Below, piece by piece: positions 1 through 6,980 of a stretch of 64,000 bases of DNA. The DNA lies in the NCBI GenBank assembly GCA_033763835.1, contig JANRJS010000023.1, positions 1 to 64,000 on the forward strand. The letters run 5' to 3'. The notes under the pieces are model-generated. The model did no database searches. It had not been told where the DNA came from and saw only the letters and a list, made by a program, of their open reading frames with translations. The position numbers and the translations under genes were made by a program. Each line of letters starts with the position of its first letter. The first letter of the stretch is position 1. Source of the DNA: JAPKYZ01 sp033763835. Its GTDB lineage: Bacteria > Acidobacteriota > Terriglobia > Bryobacterales > Bryobacteraceae.

Positions 1-6
1 GTTCCT

Positions 7-28
7 GTAACGTTGTTTCTGTAAATTG
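7..28 (+). repeat. IS256 left terminal inverted repeat
   Basis: The inner 13 bases (16-28, TTTCTGTAAATTG) are the exact reverse complement of 1290-1302. Outward the match continues imperfectly to about base 7. Confidence 0.8.
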
Positions 29-123
29 AGCCGCCGGAGCGGAGGCGGCGCCGGGAGGGGTTGCTTCGGCGGGCCAAGTCTGATCTTTTCGTGAGTTCCA
101 AGGCACGAAAGGAGAACCGGAAC

Positions 124-1287
124 ATGGCCCACCAGGCCGACTCTACCGTAACCGAGGCCGTGGTTCAACTGTTGAACGACAACGGACTCTCTCACATGGG
201 CGAAGCGATCCGTCTGCTACTGAACGAGGCGATGCGTATCGAGCGCTCTCAGGCGCTGCAGGCCGAACCGTACCAGCGCACCGATACCCGTCGCGGCTAC
301 GCTAACGGCTACAAGCCCAAGACCGTCGAGACGCGCGTCGGACCGATCACGTTCGAGGTGCCGCAAGCGCGCGGGACAAGCTTCTATCCGTCGGCGCTGG
401 AACGCGGCGTGCGCAGCGAGCGGGCGTTGAAGCTGGCCATTGCCGAGATGTACGTCCAGGGCGTCTCGACGCGCAAGGTGACCGAAGTGATGCGTGAACT
501 CTGCGGCCTCGACGTGTCCAGTTCGCAGGTCAGCCGCGCCGCTTCTTTGTTGGATGAGGAACTCCAAGCATGGCGCACTCGCCCGCTGGGCGAGTTTCCG
601 TTCGTCTTTCTGGATGCCCGTTACGAGAAGGTGCGGCATGGCGGATCGGTGGTCTCGTGCGCCGTGCTCATTGCCGCGGGCATCGACCCCAGCGGTCATC
701 GTTGCTTGTTGGGCGTGAGTGTTTCGTTAAGCGAAGCCGACGTTCATTGGCGCGCTTTCCTGGCGGCCTTGCAGGAACGCGGCCTGTATGGCGTCCAGCT
801 CGTTATCAGCGACGATCACGCAGGCTTGAAGTCCGCCCGCGAGGCTCGTTTCCCGGGAGTGGCCTGGCAGCGTTGCCAGTTCCATCTGCAACAGAACGCC
901 GGCCACTTCGCTCCCCGCACCGCCATGCGGGGCGAGATCGCCGCCGATCTCCGCGCCGTCTTCGACGCGCCCGACCGCCTCGACGCCGATCGGCGCCTGC
1001 GCATGGCCGTCGATAAGTACGCCGCTTCCGCCCCGAAACTCAGTGCGTGGCTGGAATCCGATGTGCCGGAATCACTCAGCATCTTCGCTTTTCCCCGCTG
1101 GCAGCGGCGGCGGGTGAGAACGTCCAACATGCTCGAGCGGCTGAGTAAAGAGATTAAACGGCGGACGCGGGTGGCCACCCTATTCCCCAACGAGGCCGCT
1201 CTGCTCCGCTTGGTCACCGCCGTCGTCATGGAAATCAGCGAAGAATGGGAAACCGAAAAGATTTACTTGCGAATGGATCAGGACTGA
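124..1287 (+). CDS. IS256-family transposase
   Basis: Mutator-type DDE transposase of 387 residues, catalysing cut/copy transposition of the surrounding element. I chose the ATG at 124 because AAAGGAG lies just upstream; the frame is open further back to 61 without family similarity. The fold shows the N-terminal GYANGYKPKT and SFYPSALERG regions typical of the family, then the catalytic acidic residues: Asp at about 164 in VFLDARYEKV, Asp at about 230 in VISDDHAG followed by the WQRCQFHLQQN block, and Glu at about 338 in NMLERLSKEIKRRTR. The length is normal for IS256 members and the frame has no interruption, so the copy may still be active. It lies between matching inverted repeats. Confidence 0.96.
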   Translation: MAHQADSTVTEAVVQLLNDNGLSHMGEAIRLLLNEAMRIERSQALQAEPYQRTDTRRGYANGYKPKTVETRVGPITFEVPQARGTSFYPSALERGVRSERALKLAIAEMYVQGVSTRKVTEVMRELCGLDVSSSQVSRAASLLDEELQAWRTRPLGEFPFVFLDARYEKVRHGGSVVSCAVLIAAGIDPSGHRCLLGVSVSLSEADVHWRAFLAALQERGLYGVQLVISDDHAGLKSAREARFPGVAWQRCQFHLQQNAGHFAPRTAMRGEIAADLRAVFDAPDRLDADRRLRMAVDKYAASAPKLSAWLESDVPESLSIFAFPRWQRRRVRTSNMLERLSKEIKRRTRVATLFPNEAALLRLVTAVVMEISEEWETEKIYLRMDQD

Positions 1288-1289
1288 AA

Positions 1290-1311
1290 CAATTTACAGA
1301 AAAGACCTTGC
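1290..1311 (-). repeat. IS256 right terminal inverted repeat
   Basis: Bases 1290-1302 are the exact reverse complement of 16-28, and the imperfect match extends to about 1311. It begins three bases after the transposase stop codon, as is usual for compact IS elements. Confidence 0.8.
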
Positions 1312-1766
1312 TTTATCTAGTCTTCCCGTCCGGAAGAGTTGGCCCCGCACCCAACCCCGATCTCCCCGAAGATATCCGGCTGGATTTCGAGGAAGCTCGC
1401 ATCATCCTAAACCAATCTCCGCGCGGAGCCGCTGCGCTTCTTAGGCTTTGCATCCAAAAGCTTTGTGCACATCTCGGTGAGCCGGGCAGAGACCTCAACC
1501 TGGATATCCGTAGCCTAGTTAGAAAAGGCTTGCCTATTCAGGTGCAAAGGGCTCTTGATGTCGTGCGAGTCGTGGGAAACGAAGCCGTTCATCCCGGCAC
1601 GATGGACCTACGAGACAACACGGCGATTGCACTTAAGCTCTTAGATCTCGTGAACTATATCGCAGAAAAGATGATTTCGGAACCGAAGAAGCACGAGGCT
1701 CTGTTCAACGAGCTTCCAGAGACTAAACGGCAGCCAATCGAAAAACGTGACCTGGAGAAGAGTTAA
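1312..1766 (+). pseudogene. DUF4145 protein, 3' remnant cut by IS256
   Basis: The frame running out of the IS encodes the C-terminal DUF4145 domain: NPDLPEDIRLDFEEARII, then SPRGAAALLRLCIQKLC, RSLVRKGLPIQVQRALD and VRVVGNEAVHPGTMDL. Family members are normally around 200 residues or more with an extra N-terminal region, often with a zinc-binding motif. Here only about 150 native residues remain, and the open frame starts at 1245 inside the insertion sequence. I infer that the IS inserted into the gene and that its 5' half lies left of the window. DUF4145 domains often occur in restriction- or defence-associated proteins, but the function of this one is unknown. A fusion product started inside the IS cannot be excluded. 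Confidence 0.75.
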
Positions 1767-1802
1767 CCGAGTCACGCGCACATCGAGAGGTAAACTCAAG
1801 GA

Positions 1803-2012
1803 ATGGCGCAACCGGAGTTGCAATTCGTCTCGAACGAAGCGGGCGAGCCAACCGCTGTTATCGTGCCTATCGACCTCTGGCGCGACATCTCATCCGAGCG
1901 CGAAACGGCGCATTTGCTGAAGTCCGACCTGATGCGAAAGCGGTTGTTGGAAGCTGTTCAACGCGATGGCGGATCTTCCATCGAGGCCGTCGTTGAGAAG
2001 TTTGGAGTTTGA
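1803..2012 (+). CDS. Phd/YefM-type antitoxin
   Basis: Small 69-residue protein in front of a YoeB-like toxin. It has the antitoxin pattern of an N-terminal beta segment (LQFVSNEAGEPTAVIVPIDL) followed by ERETAHLLKSDLMRKRLLEA, which resembles the 'E-T-A-x-L-L-x-S' helix common in Phd/YefM antitoxins. The antitoxin would bind and neutralise the downstream RNase and repress the operon. An AAGGA ribosome-binding site lies directly before the ATG. The toxin frame overlaps its 3' end, so the two are translationally coupled. It is shorter than classical YefM, and the exact antitoxin family (Phd/YefM or RelB-like) is inferred partly from context. Confidence 0.8.
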   Translation: MAQPELQFVSNEAGEPTAVIVPIDLWRDISSERETAHLLKSDLMRKRLLEAVQRDGGSSIEAVVEKFGV

Positions 2013-2259
2013 CTCCGCCGCTCTGGAAGATCTTGCTTGGTGGGTTGAAACCGACCGGGCGATAGCGGCCAAGATTATCCGTCTGGCCCGTGAAACGATG
2101 CGCGATCCGTTTTCGGGCATCGGCAAACCGGAACGCCTAAAGCACGACTTGGCAGGCTGCTGGTCGCGCCGAATCGATCGCGAACATCGCTTGGTGTACA
2201 CGGTCTCTGCGGAGAAGGTCCGAATCGTCGCCTGCCGGTATCACTACGCGGGAAACTAA
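1966..2259 (+). CDS. yoeB: YoeB/Txe-family mRNA interferase toxin
   Basis: Ribosome-dependent mRNA endonuclease of a type II toxin-antitoxin system. Diagnostic family blocks are present: ALEDLAWWVETDR near the start, RDPFSGIGKPERLKHDLAG in the middle and WSRRIDREHRLVYTV, ending in CRYHY. The Glu, Arg and His expected for catalysis are in those blocks (GKPE, SRRID and the terminal RYHY). The ATG at 1966 gives a 47-bp overlap with the antitoxin and 97 residues. TTG codons at 1993 and 2002 would give 88 and 85 residues, nearer to the usual length of about 84, so the true start is uncertain. Its stop shares bases with the convergent oxidoreductase gene. Confidence 0.92.
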   Translation: MADLPSRPSLRSLEFDSAALEDLAWWVETDRAIAAKIIRLARETMRDPFSGIGKPERLKHDLAGCWSRRIDREHRLVYTVSAEKVRIVACRYHYAGN

Positions 2260-2945
2260 TCGAACTTCTCGACGATGACTTGCTTGCGGTCGAAACCCCG
2301 TTCCTTGAGCAGCGCCCGCGTATCGTTCACCATGTCCGCCAGCCCGCAGATATAGACATCGACGTCCGTGCGATCGCCGAGCAGTTCAAGCAAGTGGGGC
2401 TGCACGCGGCCAGTGCGGCCCGTCCACGTCTCGTCGGGACGAGTGACCGTCGGAACGAAACGTAGCCGCGGATGCGCCGCCGCCATTTCCTCGAACTCGT
2501 AGCGATACAGCAACCCGTGCGGGTATCGCGCACCGAACAACAACGTTACGGGACGCGCGCCTTCGCGCGCCAGTTCGTCGAGCAGCATTCCGCGCATCGG
2601 GGCGATTCCGGTACCCGTGGCGACCAAAAAAGCCTCGCGATCCCGATCGCGCCAAACGAACGTCCCCAAAGGACCCTTCATCGAAACGCTTTCGCCCGGC
2701 GACATCGCAAACAAGTGCGGCGAGAACAAGCCGTCCGCGACGCGATTGAGGCACAATTCGAATCGGTTGCCATCCGGCACGCCGGACAGCGAATAGGCGC
2801 GCGTGATGGTCTTGCCGCCGATGGGATGCGACAAAGAAACGAACTGTCCGGGCTGGAAGTCCAGCTTCTCCACCTCCGGCGCCTCGAAGACGAAATGCCG
2901 GACATCGGGCGCAAGTTCGCGCCAACTCACCAATCGTGCGGTCAT
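2256..2945 (-). CDS. Ferredoxin-NADP reductase-like FAD/NAD(P) oxidoreductase
   Basis: A 229-residue two-domain flavoprotein of the FNR superfamily, which moves electrons between NAD(P)H and a protein or small-molecule acceptor in the cytoplasm. The N-terminal beta-barrel has the FAD-binding RAYSLSG motif (about residue 50), followed by GPLGTF. The C-terminal Rossmann part has the pyrophosphate-binding GTGIAPMRGM and the NAD(P)-specificity region YICGLADMV, and ends in VEKFD. No iron-sulfur domain is fused, so the partner must be separate. The gene overlaps the upstream chelatase gene by four bases, implying coupled translation. The electron partner is not evident from the neighbours. Confidence 0.88.
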   Translation of the reverse strand: MTARLVSWRELAPDVRHFVFEAPEVEKLDFQPGQFVSLSHPIGGKTITRAYSLSGVPDGNRFELCLNRVADGLFSPHLFAMSPGESVSMKGPLGTFVWRDRDREAFLVATGTGIAPMRGMLLDELAREGARPVTLLFGARYPHGLLYRYEFEEMAAAHPRLRFVPTVTRPDETWTGRTGRVQPHLLELLGDRTDVDVYICGLADMVNDTRALLKERGFDRKQVIVEKFD

Positions 2946-3310
2946 CGCAGAGCGGCCTGCGCGCGTTCGACGAGAATTCCGGCTAACGCCGGATGGCCGT
3001 CGAGTGGATCGGTGACGACCACATCCGTCAGTTGCGGATGCGCATGGCGAACCCGTTCGATCAACTCCGGCAGATCGCGCTTCAAATGCAGCCCCAGCGT
3101 TAAGAAGTACGGCACTACAACGATTTTCGCCACTCCGCGGGCCAGGAGACGCTCAACCGCGCCTTCGAGCCGCGGTTCGCCGCCGTCGAGAAATGCGGTC
3201 TCGACCAGCGGGAATCCGCCCGCCTCAATCATCGAACGCACGACATCCCGGACGGCTTCATTCGCCGATTCCACGCTCGATCCGTGCGCGAAAACAATTA
3301 TTCCGGTCAT
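2942..3310 (-). CDS. cbiX: CbiX/SirB-like sirohydrochlorin chelatase
   Basis: Short single-domain chelatase of 122 residues, the size of the small CbiX proteins. Such enzymes insert cobalt (cobalamin path) or iron (siroheme path) into sirohydrochlorin. Visible family features are IIVFAHGSS at the N-terminus with the metal-binding His, RLLARGVAKIVVVPYFLTLGLHLKRDL with the second His, and VVTDPLDGHPAL. It sits in a four-base-overlap chain between a cysteine-rich protein gene and an FNR-like gene. No other tetrapyrrole genes are near, so the choice between cobalt and iron cannot be made here. Confidence 0.88.
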   Translation of the reverse strand: MTGIIVFAHGSSVESANEAVRDVVRSMIEAGGFPLVETAFLDGGEPRLEGAVERLLARGVAKIVVVPYFLTLGLHLKRDLPELIERVRHAHPQLTDVVVTDPLDGHPALAGILVERAQAALR

Positions 3311-3939
3311 GCCGTCACCAATTGAGATGCGCCCGCGCCCATCGAAGGTGGCAGGAACCCGCGCAATAAATCGAGAAACGCCCGCCCGCGCCGCCGGCCA
3401 TTATTGTGCTGGATTTCCATTCGCTGCAAGAACACGAGGACGCCGAGCACATCGGCGTCGCGAATCACGTTCATTCCGGCGCGCTGCGTGGCGGCATCGC
3501 GATAAGCCCGCACTTGTTGTTCGAACAATTGCTGAACGCCCGCCGCCATTGGATTCGCGGGGCGCGATTCGTAAACCAGACCGCTTTGCAGCGTCCGGTA
3601 AGTCTTGATGAGCGCTTCGAGCGCCTCGCGCACGTCGAAGTCGATCGTACCGGGAATCTGCATCGCCGCGTCGAACAGCGCGCGGGCGGACACCATGAGC
3701 AGATCTTCGTGATCGCGGAGAAATCCTTCGGTCACGCGAATGTCGCCGTTCGGAATCTCGGCGGGCGTCAATTCCGGCAGCTTCTCATGACGGCGCGCCT
3801 CGGCGAGATACTCGCAGTCGAAGGGGCACTCGACGGTCACTTCGCGCTCGGCGCCGCAGCACTGGGAGCAAATCTCGCCGCGCACGCCCGGACAATACCG
3901 GCGCGGGCGGCGCTTTTCGCACAATCGGCAAAGGTCCAC
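3307..3939 (-). CDS. Conserved hypothetical with N-terminal cysteine cluster
   Basis: A 210-residue soluble protein that I do not recognise by name. The first 45 residues carry a dense metal-binding-like cysteine array (CRLCEKRR, RYCPG, ICSQCCGAERE, CPFDCEYL), probably a zinc-binding module. The rest is predicted helical, with REALEALIKTYRTLQSGLVYESRP and a bulk of polar helices. It is first in a tight minus-strand run with the CbiX-like and FNR-like genes, overlapping the former by four bases. A regulatory or scaffold role is possible, but nothing in the sequence fixes it. Confidence 0.7.
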   Translation of the reverse strand: MDLCRLCEKRRPRRYCPGVRGEICSQCCGAEREVTVECPFDCEYLAEARRHEKLPELTPAEIPNGDIRVTEGFLRDHEDLLMVSARALFDAAMQIPGTIDFDVREALEALIKTYRTLQSGLVYESRPANPMAAGVQQLFEQQVRAYRDAATQRAGMNVIRDADVLGVLVFLQRMEIQHNNGRRRGRAFLDLLRGFLPPSMGAGASQLVTA

Positions 3940-3968
3940 GGAATTCCTCAGGCTACCATTGCAGGTTG

Positions 3969-4121
3969 ATGGCCCGGCTGCAGATTTACCTGAAGGTCGT
4001 GATCGATACGGACGAGAACGAAGACCGCCCGGAGCGCCTCGGGGCGGAGTTGTGCCGCCAAGCGGAAAAGGTTTACGGCGTGCGCAGCGCCGAGGTCACG
4101 AACGTCGTCGAGGAAGACTAG
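3969..4121 (+). CDS. Small conserved-looking protein (50 aa)
   Basis: Short ORF starting at ATG 3969 and encoding 50 residues with a coherent pattern: MARLQIYLKVVIDTDEN, then ERLGAELCRQAEKVYGVRSAEVTNVVEED. This alternates like a ferredoxin-like beta-alpha-beta unit and ends acidic. It fills the otherwise unexplained space between the divergent cysteine-rich gene and the convergent dGTPase gene, sharing the last four bases (CTAG) with the dGTPase stop. No known family is recognised and no strong ribosome-binding site is visible, so coding status rests on composition and neat packing. Confidence 0.55.
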   Translation: MARLQIYLKVVIDTDENEDRPERLGAELCRQAEKVYGVRSAEVTNVVEED

Positions 4122-5269
4122 CAGATGAGATGGCGGAACGTCCGGTCGAAGAAACCGTCCGTCATGCCCGCGATGTAGTCGCAGACGGCCCGATGGAGCG
4201 GTTCTCCCGAATCGAGGTAGCCGGGAGGCAGATGCTCGGGACGGTCGAGGAAGAACTGAAATAACGCGGCGATCGCCTCGCGGGAGCGGGTTCGCTCTAG
4301 CTTCAGATCGTCCGAATGGTAGACGCGTGCATGCAGGAACGCTTTGAGCGACCGTCCGGCCGCCGCGGCTTCCCGCGTGAACTTCGCGAGCCTCGCGGGA
4401 TGCCGCCGTACATCCTCGACGGACTGCACGCCCGCCTCGTGCACCGCATCGCGTGTGCCTTCGATCAGCCCGCCCACCAGGGCGCCGATCAGCCGCCGCA
4501 GCGTTTCGCAAAACCTCAGGCGCTCGCTCGAAGCCGGGTATTGCGTTTGGCATTCCTCGAAAAACGCGCCCGCCAGCGGCACGGCCCCTGCCAGTTCCTC
4601 CATAGAAAAAAAGGCCGCGGCGAAGGCGTCGTCGAGATCGGCCGTGTTGTAAGCCGCCTCGTCGGCGAGATCGATGAGTTGGGCTTCGAGCGGCGGACGC
4701 AAGCCCGGCAGGTACTCGTCGAGCGCCGCCGACTCTCCGCGCACGTAATCGCGCGAGTGTTTGACGATCCCTTCGCGAACCTCGAAGGTCAGGTTCAACC
4801 CCGGGAAGGCGGCATAGCGCTGCTCGAACGTTTCGACGATCCGCAAGGCGTGCTCGTTGTGCTCGAAACGCGAGCCGAAGCGGCGCATTTGCCGGTCGAG
4901 TTCCTACTCGCCCGCGTGGGCGAACGGCGGGTGTCCGATGTCGTGCACCAGCGCGAGCGCCTCGGTCAAGTCCTCGTTCAGGTTCAGCGCCTCGGCCACC
5001 GTGCGGGCGATCTGCGCCACTTCCATGGTGTGCGTCAACCGGTTTCGGAAATGGTCCGAATAGCCCGCGCCGAACACCTGCGTTTTGTCCTCCAAGCGGC
5101 GGAACGCGCGCGAGTGAATGACCCGGTCGCGGTCGCGTTGGAAGGGATCGCGGTAGGGATGAGGAGCTTCGGGATAACGCCGCCCGAGCGACAACGCCGG
5201 AGAGAAGGCTAACGCGGAAAGATCGGCGACGACGTTACTGGTTTTCACCGAGAGCGCCGAGCGCGGCAC
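4118..5269 (-). pseudogene. dgt: dGTP triphosphohydrolase (dgt-like) with in-frame amber stop
   Basis: Two consecutive minus-strand ORFs form one dGTPase/HD-domain protein split by a single in-frame TAG at 4904-4906. The N-terminal part contains RDPFQRDRDRVIHSRAFRRL, the metal ligands in RLTHTMEVAQIA and LVHDIGHPPFAHAGE. Directly after the TAG the same frame continues ELDRQMRRFGSRFEHNEHAL, then DLADEAAYNTADLDDAF and the C-terminal helical region. Read through, the length (about 383 residues) is normal for the family, which hydrolyses dGTP to deoxyguanosine and triphosphate. The start may be the GTG at 5248 rather than ATG 5269, since 5269 overlaps the upstream gene. Either a nonsense mutation or a sequencing error is likely; no sign of stop-codon recoding was seen. 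Confidence 0.85.
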
Positions 5270-5930
5270 GGCCGATGGCTCCCTTGCCGCCTCGAAGGGG
5301 TTCGAGCAGTTTCTTCGCTTCCGCCGGTTTGGCGGGCATCAGCAAGCGGCCTAGCGCCAACTCGGCCTGCTCCTTGGAGACGAAGTCCGTCGGGTTTGCC
5401 GATAGCTCCCGCAAAAGCTTTTCCGCGTCCGCAATCTTGTTTTGCGCGCCGTATACCTGCGCAAGGACGAGTTTGGCGAGCGAAGTCACGTTGGGGTTCC
5501 CGCCCGCCATCGCCGCGGTCAGCGATTTTTCGGCGTCGCTCCACCGGGCTTCGTTCGCCGCATAGGTACCTAGAAAGTAGTGCGCCGTCTGCCCTTCGTC
5601 CGAAGACCCGTACTTCGCAACCACTTCGGCGAAGGCCTTTTGCGCGGCCTTGTCGCGCTCCGCTTGGGTGGCGTACTTGGGCTTAACCCCATCCTGCGCC
5701 GGGCCGAATGGCGAAGACTGAACCATGTAGGCCTGATTTAGCAAATCCATGCGGGCGCTTCGCTGGGAGCGCGTGTAACCGTAAACGCCGCCCGCGACGG
5801 CTAACACCGCCGCGACGATCGCGCCGATGCGCACGATCTGCGAGCGGTGGCCCGCGACGTATTCGACGCCATGCTCCACCTCTTCGACAAAGTGGTCCGT
5901 CTTCAGTTCTTTCCGGGTTTTTCGATCCAT
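5235..5930 (-). CDS. Membrane-anchored TPR-like protein (YfgM-like)
   Basis: A 231-residue protein with a cytoplasmic N-terminus (KTDHFVEEVEHGVEYVAGH), one transmembrane helix at about residues 33-52 (IVRIGAIVAAVLAVAGGVYG), and an outer part made of tetratricopeptide-like helical pairs such as AHYFLGTYAANEARWSDAEK and ALGRLLMPAKPAEAKKLL. The layout matches the TPR_21/YfgM group, which bind partners at the membrane, often near the Sec translocon. The dGTPase gene overlaps its 3' end. The partner is unknown. Confidence 0.75.
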   Translation of the reverse strand: MDRKTRKELKTDHFVEEVEHGVEYVAGHRSQIVRIGAIVAAVLAVAGGVYGYTRSQRSARMDLLNQAYMVQSSPFGPAQDGVKPKYATQAERDKAAQKAFAEVVAKYGSSDEGQTAHYFLGTYAANEARWSDAEKSLTAAMAGGNPNVTSLAKLVLAQVYGAQNKIADAEKLLRELSANPTDFVSKEQAELALGRLLMPAKPAEAKKLLEPLRGGKGAIGRAALGALGENQ

Positions 5931-5984
5931 GAGGTACTTCGAGGCGGGAAAATACCGCTCAACCTTTTGACATTAGCACAGGCG

Positions 5985-6030
5985 CGCAAACGCCCGCCCC
6001 AGCCGTGGCCGAAGCGGGCGCGCGGGGAGA
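5985..6030 (-). terminator. Possible GC-rich hairpin downstream of the STAS gene
   Basis: Between the STAS gene and the TPR gene, GCCCGC and GCGGGC arms can pair across a short spacer. There is no T-tract on the minus strand, so this is only a weak candidate for transcript-end structure. Confidence 0.25.
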
Positions 6031-6045
6031 AAACTCGCCTAAGCT

Positions 6046-6387
6046 CTAGAAACTGCGAACGGCGGTCGCCTCGTCCTCGAAAACCTCGAAGACCGTATAC
6101 AACTTGGTGATCTGCAACAGATCCTTCACGCGCTTATTCAGGTTGAGAAGCTTCAGCATGCCGCCGTGGTTGGTCACGGTGGTGAAACCGCTGACCATCT
6201 CGCCGATCCCCGAGCTATCGATGTAGGAAACATCGCCCAGGTTGAGCAGCAGTTTCTTGTGGCCTTGGCTCGCTAAGTCGCGAATCATGTCTCGGAAGGC
6301 GCTGGAGCCTTCGCCCAGGGTAATGCGTCCGGAGGCGTCGATTACGGTAACGTCGCCGACCTGACGGGTTGTCATCTTCACACTCAT
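6046..6387 (-). CDS. Anti-sigma factor antagonist (STAS domain)
   Basis: Single STAS-domain protein of 113 residues, the SpoIIAA/RsbV type. In partner switching the unphosphorylated form binds an anti-sigma kinase and frees a sigma factor or other target. The conserved phosphorylation segment is VSYIDSSGIGEMV, with Ser58 as the likely phosphosite. The N-terminal strand pattern (VGDVTVIDASGRITLGEGS) and the C-terminal helix (TKLYTVFEVFEDEATAV) are typical. The gene for an RsbW-like kinase lies 76 bp upstream on the same strand, and the two very probably interact. No sigma factor gene is adjacent. Confidence 0.93.
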   Translation of the reverse strand: MSVKMTTRQVGDVTVIDASGRITLGEGSSAFRDMIRDLASQGHKKLLLNLGDVSYIDSSGIGEMVSGFTTVTNHGGMLKLLNLNKRVKDLLQITKLYTVFEVFEDEATAVRSF

Positions 6388-6463
6388 CGGATCAATCTCT
6401 CCTCGAAAAATCTTCCTCTTTAGACTACCGGGGCCGCCGTTGTGTTCCCGCTACCGGTTCCCG

Positions 6464-6889
6464 CTACTGGGGCTGCAACCGTTTCAACAGCCGGACCTCG
6501 GTTCCATTCGGCTGCCGCCTGCGGACGTCGAATTCGTCCACAAACGCGCGAATCAATAGAATACCCCTTCCGGACTGCTTCAAAAGGTTTTCTTCGGCGA
6601 GCGGATCCGGTACGTCGTGGATTTCGAACCCTTCGCCTTCGTCGCCAACCAAAATCTCCAGTTCCCCCGGCGATTCGTTGAGCGTCAAGTGTACCTTTTT
6701 TTTGGCGCTATAGCGATTGCCGTGAACGACCGCGTTGGCCACACACTCCCGGATCGCCATACCCAACCCCGGAAGGTCGTCCTCGCCCAAGCCCATCCGT
6801 TCCGCCGCTTGCGTAACCAAAGCTTCCGCGGCGTCGATGGTCTCGATCGTCGAGTCGAGCAGGTGTACGACCGGCGCGGGCGAACTCAT
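6464..6889 (-). CDS. RsbW/SpoIIAB-like serine kinase (anti-sigma factor)
   Basis: GHKL-fold ATP-binding protein of 141 residues that probably phosphorylates the neighbouring STAS protein and sequesters a target. ATP-site motifs are clear: the N box ECVANAVVHGN (about 48-58), the G1 box GDEGEGFEIHDVPDP and the G2 region QSGRGILLIRAFVDEF. It lacks sensor or receiver domains, as expected for a simple kinase/anti-sigma factor. The gene precedes the STAS gene in the same orientation. In known systems such a pair is controlled by PP2C phosphatases; none is seen in the window. Confidence 0.92.
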   Translation of the reverse strand: MSSPAPVVHLLDSTIETIDAAEALVTQAAERMGLGEDDLPGLGMAIRECVANAVVHGNRYSAKKKVHLTLNESPGELEILVGDEGEGFEIHDVPDPLAEENLLKQSGRGILLIRAFVDEFDVRRRQPNGTEVRLLKRLQPQ

Positions 6890-6980
6890 GGGCGAAAGCC
6901 GAAGGGATACTCTACGGGATCGCGGCGGGCTAAGTCAAGGAAGACGCGTCCGGCCCGTCTCCGGGCGCTAGCCTATAAGC

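Larger units (their letters stand above)
7..1311 (+). mobile_element. IS256-family insertion sequence
   Basis: A single transposase gene lies between imperfect terminal inverted repeats (7-28 and 1290-1311, 18 of 22 positions matching, with a perfect 13-bp core). This is the layout of a complete IS256-family element of about 1.3 kb. The outer limits are approximate: the left end is so close to the window edge that a target duplication cannot be confirmed, and bases 1-6 do not obviously match the bases right of 1311. The element sits directly against the coding remnant of a DUF4145 gene, which it appears to have interrupted. Confidence 0.85.

Noticed and set aside
2472..3608. Long plus-strand ORF (378 codons) opposite the FNR and CbiX-like genes
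   Set aside because: It is antisense to two genes with clear family motifs, and its Arg/Ser/His-rich product looks like a shadow of GC-rich coding DNA.
4118..5269. Recoding of the TAG in the dGTPase gene as pyrrolysine or similar
   Set aside because: No pyrrolysine features are seen and the residue is not a known catalytic site; mutation or sequence error is simpler.
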